From Halichondria panicea (lineage: Eukaryota; Porifera; Demospongiae; Suberitida; Halichondriidae), in contig NC_087377.1 in assembly GCF_963675165.1 (NCBI RefSeq), forward strand, positions 61,001-125,000: 64,000 nt of DNA, written 5' to 3'. The translations under genes and the position numbers were made by a program. Positions 46,188 to 56,072 of this stretch are shown here, piece after piece. The stretch's first letter is position 1. Every line of letters starts with the position of its first letter. The notes beneath the pieces are model-generated. The model was not told the DNA's origin, searched no databases, and worked only from the letters and a program-made list of their open reading frames with translations.

Positions 46188-47781
46188 ATGGCCAAGAGGC
46201 CACACTGGACCACGGAGGAGGTTCTTCTACAAGACATCTTGAATGATGAGGAACCTGCAGAGGAGTGGGAAGAGGATATGGAAGAGGTAACAGCGGACAG
46301 GGATGAGCCAGTCATGCAGGGCAGTGACGAAGAATTTTCTGATTGGGATGAAGGTGGGGTCTAAAACTAAACTGAATACCGATATAATTTATTACAACGT
46401 ACATGTAGAAATGGAGCCCCCGTCAACAGACAGCAATCCTGCACAAGGTAAATTAAATTGTGACAGTGCCAATGAAAAGGGCCCTTAACGCGGCAATAAT
46501 TAAATTAAGCTATAGGCCAATTTAGTAGAAATAAAAAACATGGGCAAAAATTTTTTTTTCACAGGTGCGAACTTCAACCCTTCCTCTACCTACCTGTAAA
46601 AATTTGGGTCTCTACGAAGCTTTAAACAGGTCAAGCGCGGACGTTGAAGAAACTCACCGAACGCTCATTTTGAAATTTACTGTCTACGTGAGGCGAAATT
46701 CCCTATTATTGTTATATTTTTAACAATAATTATTTATTAATAATTATAAGGTTAACAATTTGCTATTGATAAATCCTTTCCTAGACGACACAAGTGACGA
46801 CACAAGTGGTCCAAGCGACTCGTCACACGGTTTGTGCAATGTTATGAAGTACAATTACAATCAGTTAGACTACCACACAAAACTAATGTACAGCTAATTA
46901 TTATTACCCTCACATTTATTTAGGCAATGAGCAACCTACCTGGAGGAGTGAATTGCACACCCTGACTATCAAGTCATTTGAGTCAGCAGTAGGACCAACA
47001 GTGGATATCTCAGAGAGGCCAGAAGAAGTGTTTCTGCTATTTTTTAACAATGATCTGCAGGAACACATTGTGTGTGAGAGCAACAACTACGCTAGACATG
47101 TAATGGGAGAGGAGGCATACCGAACGTGGACTCAACACACAGTTTAAGAGCTCTGGGCCTTCTTCGGATTCTCCATCCTCATGGGACTCAATCACCTGCC
47201 ATCGATCAATGACTATGGAGCCGAGACCACTATGCACCCATCGCCGATGTAATCTCAAGGCAGAGATTCCGTGATATCTCCCAGTATCTGCACTTCGTGG
47301 ACAACGACCATCTTGTTCCACGAGGTGACCCCTCGTACAATCGGTTAGGGAAGATCCGCCCCCTCATTGAGCACCTGGGTGAGAGGTTCGAAGCTTTGTA
47401 CAACCCTACACAGAATGTAGCAGTGGACGAAGCAATGATTAAGTTTCAGGGGCAGTCTTCCTTAAAGCAATATAATATGCCTATGAAACTGATCAAACGG
47501 GGGATCAAGGTATGGGTATTGGCAGATAGTGCTAACGGCTATTTCCACAAATTTGACATATACACGGGGAAGCAAAAGAAGAGACAGGTTGGACTTGGTG
47601 AGTATGTTGTCAAAACATGTGCCTGCAACCACCAGCAAAGAGATGTAAACGGGGATGGTGTGCGTTCTGCTGGAAGGACTCCAACAAGAAGACTGACAGA
47701 TGTAACGAGTGTGGTGTCTGGCTCTGCCATGGTGGAAACCCAACATCAGACTGTTTCTATTTGTGGCATAAGAACTTGTAA
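46188..47781 (+). pseudogene. piggyBac transposase gene, copy 2, internally deleted
   Basis: Same start (MAKRPHWTTEEV) and early exons as copy 1. A stop replaces a Glu codon (cacagtttaag, 47140-47150), there is a small deletion near 47215, and an internal deletion joins GEYVVKT (about 47617) directly to the C-terminal Cys-rich part. The deletion removes the second catalytic Asp and the GVxxxDQ region. It keeps an intact VWVLADSANGYFHKFD stretch that is frameshifted in copy 1. It cannot encode an active transposase. Confidence 0.85.
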
Positions 47782-47970
47782 ATATTATAATTATTATCTT
47801 ATTTACTGTTTATGATAATTATTATTTATTAGTACGGCTTCATTATAGTCACATGATGTACGCTAATGATACACACTAATCATTATAATTATTTAAAGCA
47901 ACAAAGCTACGCGTACATATATACGTACTGCATCGCTCGGTAGATTAATAATACACAGCCTATCACTCAC

Positions 47971-48041
47971 CTTGTGACACGTACGTTTGGTTGACTGCTC
48001 CACCACCTGAGAATCACACGCATCTGTGATCCAGCAATACT
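47971..48041 (-). CDS. Candidate internal exon of an unknown gene (copy 2)
   Basis: Sequence-identical to 37930-38000, with the same acceptor and donor and the frame EYCWITDACDSQ. Its preservation beside decayed neighbours could reflect recent duplication alone. Confidence 0.3.
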
Positions 48042-49149
48042 CTGTACACACAAAGAAAGATGATGAAGGGTTCTTAGTACTACAAATTCTAGATACAATG
48101 AAAGCACCGCAGGTGCTGATGCCTCGGTGGAGATACCAAAGCTACATAACATAAAGCTACTAATAGCTACTAATAGCACATGATAAACAATTTAATTTGC
48201 TGAGTTGGTAATGATCGACCATGATTGTTGTTAATGATGCCCAAAAGTTCAAGTCTAAAGCTGCATTCAAGTAGCAGAGCCTTGCAGCTCTCTTCTCACT
48301 CTTGCAGCTACCAATAGCTAGCGTTCTATAGTGCAGAGCTAACTACTAAGTAGAGTAGCAACACTCGGTAAACAAGTTTGGCTACGTGTTCTTCTGAAAA
48401 GGCTGCAATGGCATTCCAAGTAAGCAAAACTAGGCATAACTCGAGAACGAAGCATTATTTGGCAAATCCACGAATTTAAATCCATGACTAGAAGCCTATA
48501 GAAACTCTTACTTGCACTTGATTCATCCTTGAGCAGCTGTAGCAGTCTACACGCACGCACGCACACACACACACACACACACTACCGTATTATACCTCGC
48601 TTGCGCATGCGCACCGAGGCTATCTGCCATTCAGGCTGTATTATTTTATCAAAGTGTATCATAGGCCCTAAAGAATACTCTAAACATCACTGCAGTCAAC
48701 ATACAGCTTAGGAAGCTTGGTAGAGCTGGGCCACTGCAAGTGTTTCTTCGTTCACAGTCACACACGAGATCACATTTGTATATAAGCCACACCTAGTACA
48801 TACAGTACCTGCACATAAAAAAAGGTGAAGCAAAGCTTCTTAGGAGTTTAAACTCTACAGCTATGTGCTATATACCAAGCACAATAAGTATTAGACTGTA
48901 TGAAGCTTCTAGAGAATCGAAAAAGCCAAGTAACAAAGTGGAATTATACACAACTACTACTTACCACTTGACAGAAGCAGATCACAGCCAAATTTTTGAG
49001 ATAGTAAGCGATTCGGGCATCATCTTGTAGATCTTTGACTGATCAACTTGAGCTGCAATAATTGATCGTGTATGTACAGTCTTGTAGCACTACTAAATAC
49101 ACACATTATCTCGCGCTGTTTCTGCAACACAGTGGAAAGCTCGCGATGT

Positions 49150-49352
49150 TTTTATAACACAGCGGAAGGCTGCAAAAAAAATCAAGTCAATCAATAAAAC
49201 ATGACCAAATAAACAACTACAATGCTCCACAAGGCTTCCTAGCCTAACATTCCTGCAAACATGCAAGCTACAAGCAAGCAAAGAAACTCACCTCTTCCAG
49301 CAAGACACTGAGCTTCTTCTTCAAACGGGTCAGGTGGCATATCCGGCACCTG
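49150..49352 (-). pseudogene. Coiled-coil exons of the kinase-type gene (copy 2)
   Basis: Minus strand: exon at about 49291-49360 reading KFEGIRCRICHLTRLKKKLS to LLEE, with a GTGAGT donor, then a short minisatellite-type exon (PSAVL.KHRELSTVLQKQRE) at about 49115-49172. It is likely the 3' continuation of the fragment at 49390-49980. Confidence 0.4.
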
Positions 49353-49389
49353 ATCCCTTCAAACTTCAAAGGAACTGAGCTTCTGGAAT

Positions 49390-49980
49390 TAACTGGATCT
49401 GAGAATATTCCAGGCCATTGACGTCAGAGTCTCAGTTTCAGAGCTGGAGGTAAAGCCTTTGAAGTGATCCTTTGACGAGGCCTTGAATTCCAATTCATTT
49501 TCAGTCCCTCTAACTCTGGGTCTTCTCTTGCTCCACTCGAAGGAAAGGCTCTTGTCCCTCAACTCTCGATCAGAGGCAAAGGACAGGGCAAGGAGGAACA
49601 CATCATCTCCTTCGCTGACTTCCTGACAGTGTAACGTGTGGTAATGGATGTTAGTAGATACTCTTGCACACATGCATAATTATAACAAAATTACTCACTT
49701 CTGCAAACCAGCATTCTTGGTGATCGAGGACTGAGAGAGATTTCACTGGTGCATGTATATAGCTCCATTAGTATGAGGACCTCGTGTACATCACTGGATA
49801 TCTGCTTAGTAATGGATGAAATGTATGTCACAGAATACGAGCAATCAGACAGAGCCTTGGTGACAGCAATCTCTTGTTTGGTGAGGTAGACGTCAGCATC
49901 ATTGTTCACTGCCAGTCTCTTCAGAGCTAGCTTGCGTCCATTACTGGCTCTGACCACAAAGACGACATGCAGCAAAGCCA
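49390..49980 (-). pseudogene. AAK1-like kinase N-lobe plus ZU5-like piece (copy 2)
   Basis: N-lobe exon about 49699-49980, same peptide as copy 1 (LALKRLAVNNDAD, LTKQEIAVTKAL) and the same glycine-loop frameshift, so that lesion predates the duplication. The acceptor is also changed (cttag instead of cctag on the plus strand). The second exon (ends 49622) is intact: FLLALSFASDRELRDKSLSF, then ELEFKASSKDHFKGFTSS. The rest of the kinase domain is absent. Confidence 0.7.
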
Positions 49981-50084
49981 CTTAGTGTGTGTGTGTGCGT
50001 GGGCGGGTGTGTGTGTGGGGGTGTGTGTGTGTGTGAGGGAGTGTAGGTACTGTACAGAGGATTGCGCTTGCAACAAAATTTATT

Positions 50085-51178
50085 GTTGTATTTTTTAATT
50101 TCTACTGAAAATTAATTATGACCAAGAGTGCATGCGCTCTTGTTATGACATAATAATAATTATTACAATAAAAGTGGTAAAGATCATTAACTATATAAGT
50201 AATTAAGAATTATGTGTATTTTATAAACCTTACAGTCCCCATGAGAACCCGTGTCCTCTCACGAGATCTGATCTACTAGCCACACCCTTAACCACTAGGC
50301 CACACCCATTCTTCACCAATCTGTGTATTATCAGGAGCTCATAAATAAGTTTAATTTTGATGACGGCTCTCTTCTGATGCTACACAGTTACAATACATTT
50401 ATCATTGATAACATAGCTGGCATGTGCAATTGTGTGGACAGACATTGACTCAACAAAGCATTCACATCAGGTATAATTATGGTTAGTCACCACACAAACA
50501 CTAGCTAGTATAATTGATAAAGAACAAAAATTAATAATTAAAAAATTAATACCAGCAGTCACAGTTTATAATGGCTAGAGGACATTGTCAGGTTAGAGTC
50601 ACTTGCAATCTTCCCTTGAGGTCCTCAGCAATGTCAGCTCTACTGATTACGGGAGACTCTAGAGCTGTCAACAAGTCCTCCAGTTGTGGACCACCTTGCA
50701 ACCACTCTACGAGCATGTGTGTGAAACACTTGGTGACACTGTTGGGTCTTCTGGCATTCTCCTCAGCTATCACCTGCAGTGTACATTGTTATTATAATGA
50801 CATCATTCTGCACTATCCAAGTTCTACGGTATATCAGCTGAAATTATGAATCATGTCAAGTTAATGAATTCAGTGGCCAACCAATTGCTATACTAACATG
50901 CAACACAGCCACCCACACAACTAAAGAAACAAAACTACTAACAGGGTTTCATACAGAGGGGGGGGCCTGGGATATCCCCCCCCCTAGAAATCTGAATATT
51001 AAAGATGTCATAATAAAAATGTATGACTTTTCTCCTTAAAAATGTCTACAATTTCTCATTAGACTAGTGAAATTAATTTTATGCACACAAAAAACCATGC
51101 ACCTCAGATAACCATTCCTCAACAATTGTCCCGGGGAAGGACCCCAGACCCCCCTCTAGACCAAGGAACAAGTACAGC
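50085..51178. repeat. Low-copy repeat C, copy 2
   Basis: Second copy of 43610-44712, including the SINE-like sequence (50232-50310) and a truncated CAGGG MITE end (50944-50958). Confidence 0.85.
50588..50773 (-). CDS. Death-domain C-terminal exon, partial gene (copy 2)
   Basis: Same as 44142-44327 apart from a few substitutions (last residue Thr instead of Ala). The open frame and acceptor are kept. No first half of the Death domain is found upstream. Confidence 0.6.
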   Translation of the reverse strand: MIAEENARRPNSVTKCFTHMLVEWLQGGPQLEDLLTALESPVISRADIAEDLKGRLQVTLT

Positions 51179-51218
51179 AGCCATTCAGTGTTAGGTATAG
51201 TGCCAGACCATCAAACCA

Positions 51219-52554
51219 AAGATATAGGAAGGGAAGGATTGGCAACGGTAGAAAATTTGAAGTCCGTGACACACTACGTCATTGGAATGCATCACTTTGC
51301 CTCTACTTTTGTTGCCTCCAAACTATGGCAATAAAAATAACAGAGAGAACAAGTCATTATTAACTCTGAAAGAAGTCATTGATGACAGATGCAAGTTGAC
51401 ATCCCAAGAATCTGCCTCATGTTAAATACTGAGAGGGATTCTCAAAGTCAACAAGAAAGAGAGAAGCTCAGAAACAACACTTTAATACTTAGACAATACT
51501 GCTTGTGTTCATGTCCATTCTCACATTTGATACGAGCTCTGGGCTTGTATGCACAAGAACTAGATAACATAGATAGACTGATAGTACTATAGCCATTAAT
51601 TCTCTGTAACATGTTCTGTACGACATAAATTTTTATTAATACCAAATTTTAATAAATTATCAACATTTCACAAGTCATATAAAGTTCTACTGCTGCTACT
51701 GCATGAAGTAGAGCTGGTGCTATACAACTGTACAGGTCTTTTGCATGTAACAAAGTCTTTCATTTCGTTTTTTAATTATGTAGCCCAAAATAGTCAATCA
51801 ACTCTTCCTTCTTCAGCTTCATAAATTTCTTCCAGCATACTGATAGTACGATGAAGATCTAATAGTATGACTGTGTATGTGGGGAGGGGGGGCATATGAA
51901 TGAGTTAGTAAAACACTGTGGCTTTCTATCCCAGTTCTGTTTCTTACTATATAAGCCGATAATCAGGCCTTACACCTCCAGTCATATTTTCTGCAACTGA
52001 CAAAAATTTAAAGCACAAAACCTGTGCCAGTTGATGGACCTGACATTGATAAACACTCTCATAAAGTCAGTATAATTTTAAAAGCATGTGTGTTTCTTAA
52101 AAAGGGAGCATAAAACGTCAGATGAAATAAGCCATACGCAACACTACAACACATTCTAAACGGTATGAATAGGCGATTTTTGCCTTTCAGTAGATCAACC
52201 TACATACATACAACCAGGAAAACTTGAAGAATAGTAATATGGATGAGTACTGTTTCTTAAAAAGGGATCAAACCTTGTAAAATTGTAGTTTTTCTGTAGT
52301 AAAAAATCTTTGTTTCTTTAGTTTTACAAACTGGCAAGATAATCTAACTCTAAATAAAGCACAACATCAGTGTAACACCATGAGAGGTCATGAGGCACTA
52401 AAGGAAGACCACAACAGACTGTTTCTGCTTTTCGTGGGAATTCTGGCAGGAAAACAGGCGAGTCACGGATGGTTTCATTACAAAACTGCAGAAACACATG
52501 TAAAATGATCACGTGAACCACTTCCGTTGCCAATCCTTCCCTCCTATATCTATG
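51219..52554. mobile_element. 1.34-kb non-autonomous DNA transposon with 9-bp target duplication
   Basis: Inverted termini of 28-29 bp (left 51220-51248, right 52524-52551; core gaaggattggcaacgg) differ by one indel. ATCAAACCA flanks both sides (51210-51218, 52555-52563). Paralogous empty sites at 33893-33901 and 44750-44758 carry ATCAAACCA once. A 9-bp duplication is typical of MULE-type elements, though Merlin-like families also make 8-9 bp. No transposase is recognisable inside. Confidence 0.9.
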
Positions 52555-52563
52555 ATCAAACCA

Positions 52564-53790
52564 TCATCAATATATACACAACCATCAACCTACACAGAGA
52601 GCATGAGAGACTTGCCACACAACATAGCTAGCTACTCATCGATCTGTGTGTATGCTGTTACAGTGGCTCCTCCACACACACAATCAACCTACACAGAGAG
52701 CATGAGAGACACTGTACACAATGGAACTACTTATCTTTTGCTGTGAAGAGACATCGACCTACACACCATAGAAGCCAGCCATACTTATCTTTGATGTCCA
52801 TAGCTGCACATAGACTGGCGGCGACAGCCGCCCGAGCATGTAGCGCGAGCGACTGGCAAACTGCCTATCAGTCACTTGTCTCAGCGGAAGTGTAATAGAT
52901 CGTATGACACTACTAAACATGAATATCGTTATAGATAATGTGGTTAAATTTTGCTATGAGATTCAGCTACTATGGAATGCACTGAATCCCCTGAAGTGTA
53001 AGTGCGGTTACAATTACAGGGCTAATATGACGTTGAGCAATCTGATAGGCTGCAATGCTCGTTGCAGCTGAGACGAGTGACTGATAGACAGTTTGCCAGT
53101 CCCTCGCGGTACACGAGGGGCTGTCGCCGCCAGTCTAAGCTGCACACAAAACAATCAAGAGACACTGCACTATAAATGATAGTAGTGGGCGTTGAGATCT
53201 GAGCCCCTCCCCCACATCTCCAGTCAAGCCCCACCCCCTTCAGTACCTGCAATACATTATACAGTGATGAGGTTAGTAATCCTCCCTGGGTCCCAGAGCA
53301 GCATGGCTTGTCTGTACCTGGGGGAGAGAGGAGACAAAAGCAGTGAGAGAATGGAACACTAGTACAGTAGCTAGTAGGAGGAGCTATGTGTGTGTGCATT
53401 GTGGCTGCAAGAGAACAAGCAAATGCATGGTTACATTGAGAGCAGCAGTTCAAACAAAACCATCCACTCCACACAATACAATACCAGCCAATCACCACCA
53501 CAGCTGACAACCATCAGCCTAGTATTATCAATACACACACAATACATAATTATAACACCAGACAACAAAATTACACCCATAGCTGTTTGTGCTGTGCAGA
53601 GAAGAGATGAGAAATTCCCACAACAACAAATCAATTCAACAGCGAAGACCACCAATTAATTCAGATCATTATTATCATCATAATACCAGACCAGGAATGA
53701 ATGCACTCCTAACCAGACAAATCATTATAATCAAATCACACATTATCACCAAACCAGACTGTGCAACAAAATTTCCCACCCCACAACAAC
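52564..53790. repeat. Repeat A, copy 6
   Basis: Right part of repeat A, split by the two insertions at 51219 and 52811. Contains the same minus-strand candidate exon (YRQAMLLWDPGR) near 53266-53320. Confidence 0.8.
52811..53137. mobile_element. 327-bp MULE-like MITE with long inverted termini and 9-bp target duplication
   Basis: Termini start TAGACTGGCGGCGACAGCC and end with its complement. The inverted similarity extends about 75 bp on each side with some mismatches. AGCTGCACA is duplicated (52802-52810 and 53138-53146). The empty site with one copy is seen in the other repeat A copies (for example near 9703 and 34233). Its GC-rich ends stand out from the AT-rich surroundings. Confidence 0.92.
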
Positions 53791-54377
53791 CAATCAAATC
53801 AACCACAGGAGGACCACCACCAGTAGTCCAGTAGTTTCCTTGCCCAAGGGACTAATACAATAAGGGCATAATAAACTAAAGGGATACTGTGACTGTGAGT
53901 ACCATTAACTGAGCACAGAGGTAATCAACCAGAATGTGTGGGATCAGTGGTTCAACAACAGTAGACTCACAGAGACAACACCTCCTTGCTCTTGAAGCCC
54001 TTCTCGACTCCAGTTGCAACAAGCCTGGCATGCAAGGCTTGCACAAGTGCTCAAGACTACTCTTCACTAACCCAGTCAAAGGCTACAGTTCCCTTGGCAC
54101 ACCTAGGGTTTAGTTAAAGCCTGAACTTACCAATTCCATGTGCAGTAGGCACAGAGTTAAGATCCTAAAAAAGCCGTCATAACAGATTAGTATAAGCCAA
54201 GAAGCAGCAGTTGTCTAACTATAATTATTATAGCTATCTATTCTAATGATCCTATAGCTAACTAACTATTGGAACTGATAACGAGATCTTAACACTCCCA
54301 ATTATGGCAGGATCCTGTGCTGCTTTCCTTTAGGTAGGTACTAACAGCAGAGTGCTCCCTCAATAGACTGGAACGCC

Positions 54378-54554
54378 ATGAGTAATCCATCATTGCACCC
54401 CAAAGGCTGGTTCGACAACGGTTTCAAGAACAAGAAGATGCTGTCCTGCGACCCGGCTGTTAAAGAACCTTCCACACACATTCTGATTGATTACTTGAGT
54501 GCTACAGACACCATCCCTCCCTCCCCAACCACCAAAGGGTTCAAGGCCATGCAG
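54378..54554 (+). CDS. Candidate first exon of an unknown gene (copy 2, intact frame)
   Basis: ATG and 59 codons (SNPSLHPKGWFDNGFKNKK...HILIDYLSATD...GFKAMQ) ending in a CAG/GTAATA donor in phase 0. The polar peptide matches no family I know. No following exon was identified on the plus strand; the minus-strand coiled-coil exons begin about 350 bp on. Confidence 0.35.
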
Positions 54555-54914
54555 GTAATAGACTCTTACCCATGCGTATTAAAAACAGTATACAAAAAGC
54601 GTTGTCGACACGAGTTTAGCCATGCATACATGCATTTAACGTGCGCTTTGCTGGCAAGTATGTATCTATTAAGCTGCATGACCTACACACCTCACAGTCA
54701 AGAAGGGACCACCACACTTCGACACAAGGAATACCAGAACTTCCACTCTCAACAAACAAAGCAACACCAATACACTCAAAGGCCAGAGAGTGAACAATCC
54801 AATCAATAGCTGGGACAAGATACACACAAGATGAACATGCGGACGTACGGTTTCAACTTACAAATGACTCTTGCAGCCTGCACTGCTTCTAATCTATCTT
54901 TCCATGGCTGGATA

Positions 54915-55070
54915 ATGCTCGCGCTGTTTCTGCAACACAGTAGAAGGCTCGCGCTGTTTCTGAAACACAGTGGAAGGCTCGCAATGTTCTGCAACACAGT
55001 GGAAAGCTCGCGCTGTTTCTGCAACACAGTGGAAAGCTCGCGATGTTTTTGTAACACAGCGGAAGGCTGC
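54915..55070 (-). repeat. 30-bp coding minisatellite (copy 2)
   Basis: Minus-strand exon after acceptor ttttttgcag at about 55070: PSAVLQKHRELSTVLQKQRE, then LSTVLQN, after which unit length changes and the frame degrades. Each 30-bp unit adds ten residues, probably coiled coil. It follows the exon ending LLEE at about 55178 and may be the 3' end of a kinase-type gene fragment. Unit number differs between the four copies in the window. Confidence 0.6.
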
Positions 55071-55319
55071 AAAAAAATCAAGTCAATACCAATCAATAAA
55101 ACATGACTAAATAGACAACTACAATGCTCTTCCTAGCCTAACATTCCTGCAAACATGCGAGCAAGCAAAAAAACTCACCTCTTCCAGCAAGACACTGAGC
55201 TTCTTCTTCAAACGGGTCAGGTGGCATATCCGGCACCTGATCCCTTCAAACTTCAAAGGAACTGAGCTTCTAGAACTGGATCTGAGAATATTTCAGGCCA
55301 TTGACGTCAGAGTCTCCAA

Positions 55320-55783
55320 GGAGATGCCATGGAGACAACATGGAGGACCGCAGGAGTACTAGCTACAAGGTGTTGCGAGTATATATTATATTGTGGGTAC
55401 ATTGCGAAATCTGTCCCAGTGAATACTCATACGCATGCGCAGTGTGCCCCTTCGTGCAATTCAACAGCTAGAGACCAGCCCCTCCCCTTTTATCCATCAT
55501 TGTGCAGAAGCTTGACGACCTTTTCAGCTAGCTATCATGCATGCTGCCATTAATGTACAAAATCAACCTGAACATAATTATAACTACTTAGAAACTGCCA
55601 TGGCAAATGCTTTTATATAATTATAACGCATGATGGACTGGATTATTATTATTCAAAAGTCTTAGCAAGAGTGGGAACCAGCAAAACAAAGCATAAAAAT
55701 AATTAGCTGTTTCTGATCAATAAAAGATGTATGAGTCACTATCATGATATGGAGTCAGTGGAGCTGTTACTGTGAAGGAGCTG
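55320..55783. other. No recognisable gene
   Basis: An NRF1-half-like acgcatgcgca at 55432-55442 is noted. No splice-supported exon was found. Confidence 0.35.
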
Positions 55784-56017
55784 TTACTGTGAAGCTAGCT
55801 TGGTTAGTTTAGACTCCATCTGTTGGGCAATGTCTCCACGACTAATGACAGGAGACTTGAGTGCATGGATGAGTGCTCCTAGTGTGGGGGCGGGGGTGGA
55901 TCCTGTCAACCATTGCTCCAGTAGTTTAGTGAAACAGTCATCACACTCATTCGGACAGTCCCTCTTGATGGCCTGTGTGTGTGTGTGTGGGTGTGTGGGG
56001 TGGGTGTGTGTGTGTGT

Positions 56018-56072
<55 letters not shown>

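Larger units (their letters stand above)
44715..50085. repeat. Large segmental duplication, copy 2 (partner 33865-40055)
   Basis: Gene content and non-coding sequence are collinear with 33865-40055: repeat A, piggyBac, the EYCWITDACD exon, the NRF1-like palindrome, coiled-coil exons and kinase N-lobe. The main difference is loss of about 0.75 kb inside piggyBac. Many lesions are private to one copy, so decay went on after duplication. Confidence 0.9.
53790..55300. repeat. Low-copy repeat D, copy 2
   Basis: Partner of 22595-24100. It also includes an inverted arm (about 53920-54010) of the 54378 exon, the coding minisatellite and, at 55190-55310, the stretch shared with 39280-39400 and 49290-49420. 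Confidence 0.85.
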
